64,000 nucleotides of DNA. It comes from Blautia sp900556555 (lineage in GTDB: Bacteria; Bacillota; Clostridia; Lachnospirales; Lachnospiraceae). Below, piece after piece: positions 35,616 through 42,885 of this stretch. The notes under the pieces were generated by a model. It was not told the DNA's origin and did not search any database. It saw only the letters and a program-made list of their open reading frames with translations. The DNA is taken from the NCBI GenBank assembly GCA_964250615.1, contig CAXUGM010000005.1; one strand, written 5' to 3'. Position numbers and translations under genes: made by a program. Position 1 is the stretch's first letter. Each line of letters starts with the position of its first letter.

Positions 35616-36668
35616 CCTGTTGTGCTAGTTAATATAAAAAACTTCAACAAAATATGCTATCCTATAGTTGTAAACCACTACACACTATGAAAGGAGGCAC
35701 ATTATGTTGAAGTCCCAAGATGATTATACCACTATCATAGAAACTTTTGAAGATTTTATTTTGCTCGTTTATACTATTATTGATGACCTGTACCATCAGT
35801 TTGTTCCCACCTCCGTTTCACAAAGACGAAATGTGGATACTGCTAAAATGTCCGACTCTGAAATTATTACCCTGAGTATCTGCGGTGAATTGGCCGGGAT
35901 AGACTCTGAGAATGCATGGTATTCCTTTGTAAAGCGTAACTACCGGCATCTTTTTCCCAGGCTTTGCTCTCGTACCCGGTTTAACCGAACAAGGGGAGCG
36001 CTTTTACAGGTGACAGAACTGCTCCGACAGAAGCTGACCCACTCATTTCCAATACCGACCAGCCGATATTTTGTAATGGACAGTTTCCCTCTTCCTGTCT
36101 GCAAGTTTGGGCGTGCGCGTTATTGCCGTTCCTTCCGTGTGGATGGGGCAAATTATGGAAAATGTCCATCCAAAAAGGAAACTTATTTTGGCTTCAAGGT
36201 ACATGCACTTATTACTATAGAAGGTTATATAACTGCTTTTGAGATCACACCCGCTTCTGCTGATGACCGGGAGGGTTTACGGGATTTTGCTGAAAACCAC
36301 CTCTGTCTTACGGTACTTGGCGATAAAGGCTATACCGAAGAACAGCTCTGGGAGGATATGCAGGAAAAAGGCATCTGTCTGATGTCACTGAAGCCATCCA
36401 ATCATAAAAATAACTGGCCGAAGGAAGTAAGGCAGGTGATTTTCCGGTTCCGTCGAAGGGTAGAAACGGTATTCTCGCAGCTTAGTGAGCAGCTAAATGC
36501 TGAAAAAGTTCTTGCAAAAAGTTTCCGTGGATTATGCACCCGGCTGCAAAACAAAATTCTGGGACATAATCTGTGCATGGCATTTAACAGCATCTTCAGA
36601 GAACCCTGTGATATCGGAAAAATAAAACATCTTATTTTCTAAAAAATCCGTTTTTGAGTTGCACAGGG
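35616..36668 (+). mobile_element. IS982-family insertion sequence
   Basis: An element of about 1.05 kb, the normal IS982 size, contains a single intact transposase. Probable imperfect ends are TGTGCTAGTTAATA (35621 on) and, inverted, TGTGCAACTCAAAA read from about 36665 leftwards. They agree at the first five and several later positions. I could not fix the exact ends or a target duplication. It sits directly upstream of the GH73 gene and marks the left border of the accessory island. Confidence 0.6.
35704..36642 (+). CDS. IS982-family transposase
   Basis: The 312-residue protein is full length for IS982 transposases. It shows the family core YFVMDSFPLPVCKFGRARYC (first catalytic Asp, near residue 121), then KETYFGFKVHALITIEGYI, LTVLGDKGYTEEQLW (second Asp, near residue 198) and FRRRVETVFSQLSEQL (the Glu, near 259). 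All three DDE residues appear present and no stop interrupts the frame, so it may be active. The start has AAAGGAGG. It moves the surrounding ~1-kb element by cut and paste. Confidence 0.92.
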   Translation: MLKSQDDYTTIIETFEDFILLVYTIIDDLYHQFVPTSVSQRRNVDTAKMSDSEIITLSICGELAGIDSENAWYSFVKRNYRHLFPRLCSRTRFNRTRGALLQVTELLRQKLTHSFPIPTSRYFVMDSFPLPVCKFGRARYCRSFRVDGANYGKCPSKKETYFGFKVHALITIEGYITAFEITPASADDREGLRDFAENHLCLTVLGDKGYTEEQLWEDMQEKGICLMSLKPSNHKNNWPKEVRQVIFRFRRRVETVFSQLSEQLNAEKVLAKSFRGLCTRLQNKILGHNLCMAFNSIFREPCDIGKIKHLIF

Positions 36669-36688
36669 ATATTTGGGGCAATTTTGAG

Positions 36689-36913
36689 CTAACAGGCAGT
36701 ACAATTTTCAATAATTAGTGCAGCTATATCAGCATCGGAATATCCTATACGCTCTGTCCACTTGTAATCAGGTAATTCACATCTTGCAAAATCAAATCCA
36801 TTCTCTACAGGACGTTCAAAGTTGACGATTACTTTTTTTATCCCATCTTTCTCTATTACCTGTGGATGAACTATTTCTGTTTCATCTGCCAATGTCATAT
36901 AAGGATACATCAT
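36689..36913 (-). CDS. Small protein paired with Fic gene
   Basis: The 74-residue product (MMYPYMTLADETEIVHPQVI...) starts in a 4-base ATGA overlap with the end of the Fic gene, so the two are translated together. Residues 1-45 look like a beta-rich domain and residues 46-74 like a short helix. I do not recognise a named family. The pairing resembles the small partner genes of Fic/Doc toxin systems, but here it follows the toxin-like gene instead of preceding it. It could be an antitoxin, regulator or substrate; this is inference from position. Confidence 0.6.
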   Translation of the reverse strand: MMYPYMTLADETEIVHPQVIEKDGIKKVIVNFERPVENGFDFARCELPDYKWTERIGYSDADIAALIIENCTAC

Positions 36914-37578
36914 AACCTTATCCCTTGTATTGCATTTTTATACAAAAATTGTTTTAATTCTTCGCTTTCACCAGTATTATAATAATTCAACAATAATGTA
37001 TTAAACTGCTCCATATATTTATCTGTAATTGTCATAATACCAGAACCAGAAGAAACCAGAATCTTATTTGCAAGCATTAAACTTGTACGTTTATTCCCAT
37101 CCCAGAAGAACTGACCTCTTGCTCCCCATACAAAGGCTTCTAACGCTTTGTCTGTTGCAGAAACATCTGGAGCAGATAAAATATTTTCTAATTCTTTTAT
37201 TGTTTTTTCTTTATTCGGAATCGGAGGTTCATAATCCGTTCCTGAAATACCTACATTTCCAGTACGCAACTTTCCCCATTCCAAAGCTTCATTTCTCGCA
37301 ATGTATTCATTTAGTTTACACCAATATTCAAATGTAACTTCTTCATTTACTGTACTTAACAGGAACTTCCATGCATCACGCATATTTAGTATTGCTTGAA
37401 TATCATCGAGCTGTACATTGGGTACATTTACACCATTTAATATTGTCTGCGTCTGTGGAAACGTAACTGCTCTGTTTTCCATTTTCATCCCACAATACAC
37501 ATTTTCATCCCATTTTTTCTTTGCCAGAAACAAACTTTGTTCAGGTGTCAGATGAAATCTATCTTCAAATTTTGACAT
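36910..37578 (-). CDS. Fic-domain protein with altered active site
   Basis: The 222-residue Fic protein has a core motif GARGQFFWDGNKRTSLMLAN near residue 155. The canonical motif is HPFxDGNGRxxR; here the catalytic His is Gln, Pro is Phe and the second Gly is Lys (as in Doc). Near residue 33 the segment GMKMENRAVTF resembles the inhibitory helix (S/T)xxxE(G/N), with Glu and Asn kept. Fic enzymes transfer AMP or other groups to proteins; without the His ordinary AMPylation is unlikely. The ATG at 37578 has AAGAGGTG upstream, so an ORF extension of seven residues is rejected. A strong promoter precedes it. Confidence 0.85.
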   Translation of the reverse strand: MSKFEDRFHLTPEQSLFLAKKKWDENVYCGMKMENRAVTFPQTQTILNGVNVPNVQLDDIQAILNMRDAWKFLLSTVNEEVTFEYWCKLNEYIARNEALEWGKLRTGNVGISGTDYEPPIPNKEKTIKELENILSAPDVSATDKALEAFVWGARGQFFWDGNKRTSLMLANKILVSSGSGIMTITDKYMEQFNTLLLNYYNTGESEELKQFLYKNAIQGIRL

Positions 37579-37610
37579 TGTATATACACCTCTTTTCATT
37601 TTGTTTCTAC

Positions 37611-37639
37611 ATTATAGCATCGTTCTATATAGTTGTCAT
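37611..37639 (-). promoter_or_regulatory. Promoter of Fic operon
   Basis: Minus strand ATGACA (37634-37639) and a perfect TATAAT (37611-37616) with a 17-base spacer lie about 33 bases before the Fic start. The remaining gap to 37854 shows only a short hairpin (ATTACTTG/CAAGTAAT, 37752-37774) without a T tract. Confidence 0.75.
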
Positions 37640-37854
37640 GTAGTTATAGGAAAATTGATTATTCTTAGTACCCAATGGAAACCAAACAACACACTGGAAA
37701 TAACACTCTCTAACAATTGTGTTATTATCCTCAAAGACGTTTCCTTCGCCAATTACTTGGCTTTATCAAGTAATCCCACATTACTTAATAAAATGATACT
37801 TTCCAGAGTAAACTGGTAAAATCCAGAACCAATTGGTAAGAAATTCATTATGGA

Positions 37855-38169
37855 TTACAAGGTCACTTTAGTAGCTGTAGTACTGAGTATATAATTGGAA
37901 AAGTTTTTTACACGCTCATAGTCTACATACCAATTTGCAAGTGTCTTCCAAAAATCTATATCTCTGTCCGAAATAGATGTATTTCCAAAATGATGTTTTA
38001 CTTCTCTCTGAAAGCGACCACCCACATCATTTATAATGCTCACGTCACCATTTGTCTCAATTTGCAGAGTATCGCCATCGTTCAATTCAAAGCAATCTCT
38101 TAAAGCTATTAGATACTGGTATATATCACCGGCTTTTTGCAATGTTGCATCATTAACTGCTCTTGTCAC
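37855..38169 (-). pseudogene. Truncated nuclease-like gene (DUF4297/dsDNA nuclease-type N terminus)
   Basis: The 104-residue product starts at a GTG behind GGGAGG and overlaps the AbiEii toxin gene by 17 bases. Its sequence (YQYLIALRDCFE near residue 18, ETNGDVSIIND then FQREVKHH near residue 55, DFWKTLANWY near 72) resembles the N-terminal domain of DUF4297-type defence nucleases. The Asp and E-x-K residues there would form a PD-(D/E)xK site. Relatives are several hundred residues long, so this one is cut after the first domain; no continuation was found in the other frames up to 37600. It may be a non-functional relic or an unusual one-domain protein. Confidence 0.5.
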
Positions 38170-39085
38170 GGTCAGTACCTCCCTTCAGATTTGACCATTT
38201 TCTCGCATTGCTTTTCCAGATATTTTGCCACTCATCTTCATTCATAATCGCATCAAACACAGGCTCAAGAAAAGTCTGGATTTCTGCAATGACGAATGGA
38301 AACTCAAGCGTGTTATCTTTTATGGTTTTCAAAAAGAATTTCCAACGTTTCTGCATATCTTCATCATCGGCAAGTGCAACAACACGCTTAAAACTATCTC
38401 TGTCATAGGGAGTACCACGCCGCTGTAAGGTTTCAAATATAGCTGCCTGCAATTTTGCACCCTCAAAATCGAATGTCCTTGAAAGATAATAGATGTCATA
38501 AAAATCTTTCATTCTGCCTGTCAGCTCAAAGCGTTGTAGTATGGCATCAAACTTCTCGGCAATGGTGCTTTCAAGGGAATAAGTTTTGATTACAGGTGCT
38601 TCAAAGTCTGGAAGTTGAGTATTGATTGTGCGTTCTTCGGCACGAGGGACTATAATATCGCCCACACCTATATCAACATTGAACGGCACACGCACATTTT
38701 TTATTTGAGCAATAATCTGTGTGCTGATACCGTGATATTTTCTTTGAGGAGAAATTTCCTCAAAGCCTTTTGCTCGCATTTCTATATAATCGTTACCTGT
38801 CGGTGTGTCGATAATTTTACAAATCAACTCTTTTACATCATCTATTGAATTAGAGTATCCACGGAGCAGGAAATCGACATCAATTGTTGCTCTACTTTCA
38901 AAATTAGTTAAAGTATAAATGAACAATCCACCTTTGAGTATTAGCGTATCCTCACACCCAGATTTTGATAGCTTTCTCAAAAATTCTTCCTGCACAAAAA
39001 GCTGCAAACATTGCTGGTAGCTGATACCAGAAGCTTTTGCTTTATTTCTCAGCTTTGCTAGAACGGAAGCTGCAATATCTGCCAT
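38153..39085 (-). CDS. abiEii: AbiEii-type nucleotidyltransferase toxin
   Basis: The 310-residue protein has the nucleotidyltransferase core of AbiEii/AbiGii toxins: LILKGGLFIYTLTNFESRATIDVDFLLRGY near residues 45-75 (the KGG and DxDFL metal site), ETIAEKFDAILQRFE-like helix near 175 (STIAEKFDAI) and KDFYDIYYLSRTF near 200. Type IV toxins of this fold slow growth, probably by modifying tRNA, and protect against phage. The ATG at 39085 overlaps the antitoxin stop (TAATG), so the genes are coupled; the GTG three codons earlier is rejected because it sits in the ribosome site. Confidence 0.92.
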   Translation of the reverse strand: MADIAASVLAKLRNKAKASGISYQQCLQLFVQEEFLRKLSKSGCEDTLILKGGLFIYTLTNFESRATIDVDFLLRGYSNSIDDVKELICKIIDTPTGNDYIEMRAKGFEEISPQRKYHGISTQIIAQIKNVRVPFNVDIGVGDIIVPRAEERTINTQLPDFEAPVIKTYSLESTIAEKFDAILQRFELTGRMKDFYDIYYLSRTFDFEGAKLQAAIFETLQRRGTPYDRDSFKRVVALADDEDMQKRWKFFLKTIKDNTLEFPFVIAEIQTFLEPVFDAIMNEDEWQNIWKSNARKWSNLKGGTDRDKSS

Positions 39086-39693
39086 TACAACCACACTCCA
39101 ATCAATTCTCTAACCTTTTTCTGCACACGCATTTTTTTTGCATACATCATAAGGTTTGGTATATTCTTTTTCGGGTCATTAACATACCCTTGTATTGCTT
39201 TATTGAAAATTTCTTTATCCATTTTACTCATATTTTTCAGAACGTCACAAATTGTTCGGTCACGGTCATAAATTCGCACTTTTGTAAAATCTATCTCACC
39301 TGTTGTTTCACCAAGCGTAACCAAATCTGACTCAAGGCGATATGCTTTAATGAAGGGGTACTCTATATTTGTTCGTAATTTTGAAACATTCCTGTCTATG
39401 GCAAAATTCCACTCAGCGGGGTTTCTATCGCTGTATTCATAATAGAATAGAGCAGTTTCCATACAAAGAACAGCATCGGGAAACAAACTATTAATGATAA
39501 CTATTTCTTTGGTTTCGCAGTTTTCAATCCAGTGATAATAACCTCGTCTTATTCTTTCAATAAAACCCTCATCTAAAAGTTGTTTAATGTCTGCATAGTA
39601 TAGCTTAGCTTCAAGAAGCTCGGCAGTAGTCATTACATAGTGATGCCGATTGAATAGCTTTCTCACATTTTTAATATCGTTTTCACGAAGCAT
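39085..39693 (-). CDS. abiEi: AbiEi-type antitoxin (type IV toxin-antitoxin)
   Basis: The 202-residue protein has the N-terminal winged-helix of AbiEi (MTTAELLEAKLYYADIKQLLDEGFIERIRRGYYHW, residues 22-55) and the C-terminal antitoxin domain with FAIDRNVSKLRTN and VRIYDRDRTICDVL near residue 145. It neutralises the toxin activity without a stable complex and represses its own promoter. The ATG at 39693 follows AGAGGTGG by four bases. Upstream are a strong promoter and repeated TAGTAAA half-sites that fit autorepression. Length and motifs look intact. Confidence 0.92.
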   Translation of the reverse strand: MLRENDIKNVRKLFNRHHYVMTTAELLEAKLYYADIKQLLDEGFIERIRRGYYHWIENCETKEIVIINSLFPDAVLCMETALFYYEYSDRNPAEWNFAIDRNVSKLRTNIEYPFIKAYRLESDLVTLGETTGEIDFTKVRIYDRDRTICDVLKNMSKMDKEIFNKAIQGYVNDPKKNIPNLMMYAKKMRVQKKVRELIGVWL

Positions 39694-39735
39694 TTGTCCA
39701 CCTCTATTTAATTGCCTCAAATTTGTTTATTGGTT

Positions 39736-39823
39736 GGGTACTTTACTATATTATATGCGATTTGTATATAGAAAGTCAATAGTAAACTGCCCACTTAAAA
39801 AGCAAACAGTGGTCAGTTTACTA
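39736..39823 (-). promoter_or_regulatory. abiE promoter with inverted-repeat operators
   Basis: On the minus strand TTGACT (39774-39779) and TATAAT (39750-39755) are 18 bases apart. Directly upstream, TAGTAAACTG/CAGTTTACTA with inner CCACT/AGTGG form a long inverted repeat (39780-39823). A third related half-site, TAGTAAAGTACCC, lies over the transcription start (39736-39748). The arrangement frames the promoter and matches the known negative autoregulation of AbiEi through inverted repeats. Confidence 0.7.
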
Positions 39824-39863
39824 TAAGGGAAATAGGCAATATTTTTGTTGTTTCTTTGGGGAT

Positions 39864-39900
39864 AAAAAATAAGCGTACCACTATTTCTAATGATACGCTT
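39864..39900 (-). terminator. Terminator downstream of ppdK
   Basis: Minus strand AAGCGTATCA pairs with TGGTACGCTT (one G-U, one mismatch) and is followed by ATTTTTT. It ends the ppdK transcript and isolates the abiE promoter region. Confidence 0.8.
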
Positions 39901-39915
39901 ATCATATTTAACTGT

Positions 39916-40044
39916 TAATCAAGGTCTATGAATACCCTTACAGTGGTATCTCTCCACTGATTTTTCCTTACATACTGTCCGTTAGCCTTTCGATAGGCTG
40001 CTGCCTGCTCGAAACTAAGCGGCAATTCAAAGGAAAGAGAACTC
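39916..40044 (-). pseudogene. Coding relic directly behind ppdK
   Basis: Just after the ppdK stop codon, another minus-strand frame reads FELPLSFEQAAAYRKANGQYVRKNQWRDTTVRVFIDLD and stops before the terminator. The amino acid composition looks like a real protein C terminus, but there is no start codon or ribosome site because the frame enters from inside ppdK. It may be the last 40 codons of a mobile-element gene stranded at the island edge. Family unknown. Chance cannot be excluded. Confidence 0.35.
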
Positions 40045-42669
40045 CTACTTACTTGCAATAGCTGCCTGAGCTGCTGCCAGTCTTGCAATCGGAACACGGA
40101 ATGGTGAGCAGGATACATAGTCAAGACCAAGTTTGTTGCAGAATTCTACAGAACTTGGATCTCCACCGTGCTCTCCACAGATACCGATGTGAAGGTTTGG
40201 ATTAACTGGTTTACCTAATGTAATAGCCATATCCATTAATTTACCAACACCTGTCTGATCCAGTTTTGCAAATGGATCATTTTCGAAGATTTTTGCATCG
40301 TAGTATGCATCTAAGAATTTACCAGCATCATCACGGGAGAATCCGAATGTCATCTGTGTTAAGTCGTTTGTACCGAAGCAGAAGAAGTCAGCTTCTTTTG
40401 CAATTTCATCAGCTGTAAGAGCAGCTCTTGGAATCTCGATCATAGTACCAACTTCATATTTCAGTTCGATACCAGATGCAGCGATTTCAGCGTCTGCTGT
40501 TTCAACTACGAAATTCTTAACGTATTTTAACTCTTTGATTTCTCCAACCAGTGGAATCATGATTTCTGGTTTAACTGTCCAATCTGGGTGAGCTTTCTGT
40601 ACATTGATAGCTGCACGGATAACGGCTCTTGTCTGCATCTTAGCAATTTCTGGGTAAGTAACTGCAAGACGGCATCCACGATGACCCATCATTGGGTTGA
40701 ACTCATGTAAGCTGTCGATGATAGCTTTGATCTGTTCAACTGTTTTGCCCTGAGCATCAGCTAATTTCTGGATATCTTCTTCTTCTGTTGGAACGAACTC
40801 ATGAAGCGGTGGATCCAGGAAACGGATAGTAACTGGGTTACCTTCAAGTGCTTCATAGAGAGCTTCGAAGTCAGACTGCTGTTCTGGAAGGATTTTTTCA
40901 AGAGCAGCTTCTCTTTCTTCTACTGTTTCAGAACAGATCATTTCACGGAATGCATCGATTCTGTTACCTTCGAAGAACATATGCTCTGTACGGCAAAGTC
41001 CGATACCTTCTGCACCTAACTCACGAGCTTTTTTAGCATCAGCAGGTGTATCAGCGTTTGTACGAACTTTCATTGTTCTGTATTTGTCAGCCCATCCCAT
41101 GATTCTTCCGAATTCACCAGCGATTGTAGCATCAACTGTTGGGATGATACCATCATAAATAGCTCCTGTAGAACCATCTAAGGAGATGCTGTCTCCTTCA
41201 TGGAATTCTTTACCAGCTAATGTGAATTTCTTGTTTGCTTCGTCCATTGTGATATCTCCACAACCGGATACACAGCATGTTCCCATACCACGAGCAACTA
41301 CTGCTGCGTGAGATGTCATACCACCACGAACTGTCAGGATACCCTGAGCACTCTTCATACCAGTGATATCTTCTGGAGATGTTTCCAGACGAACTAAGAT
41401 AACTTTTTCTCCTCTTGCAGCCCATGCTACAGCGTCATCTGCTGTGAACACGATTTTACCGCAAGCAGCTCCCGGAGATGCTCCAAGTGCTTTAGACATT
41501 GGTGTAGCAGCTTTTAATGCAGCAGCATCGAACTGTGGATGAAGCAGAGTATCCAGGTTACGTGGATCGATCATAGCAACTGCTTCTTCTTCTGTTCTCA
41601 TTCCTTCGTCTACAAGATCACAAGCAATCTTCAGAGCAGCCTGAGCTGTTCTCTTACCATTACGTGTCTGCAGCATGTACAGTTTACCATGTTCAACAGT
41701 AAACTCCATATCCTGCATATCTCTATAGTGTTTTTCAAGAGTATTGCAAACTTCTTTGAACTGTGCGAATGCTTCTGGGAATTTTTCTTCCATTTCGGAA
41801 ATGTGCATTGGTGTACGAACACCAGCAACAACGTCTTCACCCTGAGCGTTTGTCAGGAATTCTCCGAACAGACCATTTTCACCTGTAGCTGGGTCACGGG
41901 TAAATGCAACACCTGTACCACAGTCATCACCCATGTTACCGAATGCCATCATCTGTACGTTAACAGCTGTTCCCCAAGAATATGGGATATCGTTATCACG
42001 ACGGTAAACGTTAGCACGTGGGTTGTCCCAAGAACGGAATACAGCTTTTACTGCTCCCATTAACTGTTCTTTTGCGTCTGCCGGGAAGTCTGCGCCGATT
42101 TTTTCTTTGTATTCAGCTTTGAACTGTCCAGCAAGTTCTTTCAGGTCTTCTGCTGTAAGTTCAACGTCCAGCTTAACACCTTTTTCTTCTTTCATCTTAT
42201 CGATAAGTTCTTCGAAGTATTTTTTACCAACTTCCATAACTACATCGGAATACATCTGGATAAATCTTCTGTAGCAGTCCCATGCCCAACGCGCATTTCC
42301 TGATGCAGATGCCAGAGTTTCAACAACTTCTTCATTTAAACCAAGGTTCAGGATAGTATCCATCATACCTGGCATAGAAGCTCTTGCTCCGGAACGAACG
42401 GAAACAAGAAGAGGATTTTCTTTATCTCCGAATTTTTTTCCTGTGATTTCTTCTAATTTTACGATAGCTTCCATGATCTGACCCATAATTTCGTCATTAA
42501 TCTTTCTGCCATCCTCATAATACTGTGTACATGCCTCTGTTGTAACAGTGAATCCCTGAGGTACTGGGAGTCCCAGGCTTGTCATTTCTGCAAGGTTAGC
42601 ACCTTTACCACCAAGCAGGTTTCTCATGGTTGCGTTACCTTCGGTAAACATATAAACCCATTTTGCCAT
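40045..42669 (-). CDS. ppdK: Pyruvate, phosphate dikinase
   Basis: The 874-residue protein has the full PPDK plan: an N-terminal nucleotide domain (WVYMFTEGN then LLGGKGANLAEM at 20), the swivelling domain with the phospho-His in RGGMTSHAAVVARGMGTCCVSG near residue 455, and the PEP/pyruvate barrel ending with the active Cys in ICGEHGGDPSSVEFC near 830. It interconverts PEP, AMP and PPi with pyruvate, ATP and phosphate. The ATG at 42669 is chosen because AGGAGG lies 10 bases upstream; the earlier ATG overlaps that site. Next to a PPi-type phosphofructokinase it fits a PPi-linked glycolysis. Confidence 0.97.
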   Translation of the reverse strand: MAKWVYMFTEGNATMRNLLGGKGANLAEMTSLGLPVPQGFTVTTEACTQYYEDGRKINDEIMGQIMEAIVKLEEITGKKFGDKENPLLVSVRSGARASMPGMMDTILNLGLNEEVVETLASASGNARWAWDCYRRFIQMYSDVVMEVGKKYFEELIDKMKEEKGVKLDVELTAEDLKELAGQFKAEYKEKIGADFPADAKEQLMGAVKAVFRSWDNPRANVYRRDNDIPYSWGTAVNVQMMAFGNMGDDCGTGVAFTRDPATGENGLFGEFLTNAQGEDVVAGVRTPMHISEMEEKFPEAFAQFKEVCNTLEKHYRDMQDMEFTVEHGKLYMLQTRNGKRTAQAALKIACDLVDEGMRTEEEAVAMIDPRNLDTLLHPQFDAAALKAATPMSKALGASPGAACGKIVFTADDAVAWAARGEKVILVRLETSPEDITGMKSAQGILTVRGGMTSHAAVVARGMGTCCVSGCGDITMDEANKKFTLAGKEFHEGDSISLDGSTGAIYDGIIPTVDATIAGEFGRIMGWADKYRTMKVRTNADTPADAKKARELGAEGIGLCRTEHMFFEGNRIDAFREMICSETVEEREAALEKILPEQQSDFEALYEALEGNPVTIRFLDPPLHEFVPTEEEDIQKLADAQGKTVEQIKAIIDSLHEFNPMMGHRGCRLAVTYPEIAKMQTRAVIRAAINVQKAHPDWTVKPEIMIPLVGEIKELKYVKNFVVETADAEIAASGIELKYEVGTMIEIPRAALTADEIAKEADFFCFGTNDLTQMTFGFSRDDAGKFLDAYYDAKIFENDPFAKLDQTGVGKLMDMAITLGKPVNPNLHIGICGEHGGDPSSVEFCNKLGLDYVSCSPFRVPIARLAAAQAAIASK

Positions 42670-42754
42670 TTTGAACATTCCTCCTAAATGTACTTACTAG
42701 AAAATAAACATTTGTTTACATTCCTTGGTGCGGGCAAATTGTCCGCACACATCT

Positions 42755-42782
42755 ATTTTAACATAAGAAGGTAGATAGTCAA
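42755..42782 (-). promoter_or_regulatory. ppdK promoter and structured leader
   Basis: TTGACT (42777-42782) and TAAAAT (42755-42760), 16 bases apart on the minus strand. The leader that follows holds GTGCGG/CCGCAC (a 6-pair hairpin) and the palindrome TAAACA-AA-TGTTTA just before the ribosome site, a possible operator of unknown regulator. Confidence 0.6.
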
Positions 42783-42835
42783 GCAAGTTTTTTTAATTTC
42801 TTTCCAAAACAGGGAAATTTTTTCAATTTCTCGCA

Positions 42836-42865
42836 CAAAAACAGCCCGGAGTGATTTCCAGGCTG
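42836..42865 (-). terminator. Terminator behind pfp
   Basis: Minus strand CAGCCTGGA-AATCAC-TCCGGGCTG followed by TTTTT: a nine-pair stem about 20 bases past the pfp stop. Confidence 0.85.
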
Positions 42866-42885
42866 CCTTCTTAGTGTTGTTTTTA

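Noticed and set aside
37601..37819. 72-codon open frame on the plus strand between the Fic gene and the nuclease relic
   Set aside because: No ribosome site, and it overlaps the strong promoter of the Fic gene; composition is not convincing.
41539..42063. 174-codon open frame on the plus strand
   Set aside because: Antisense to ppdK, with no recognisable protein pattern.
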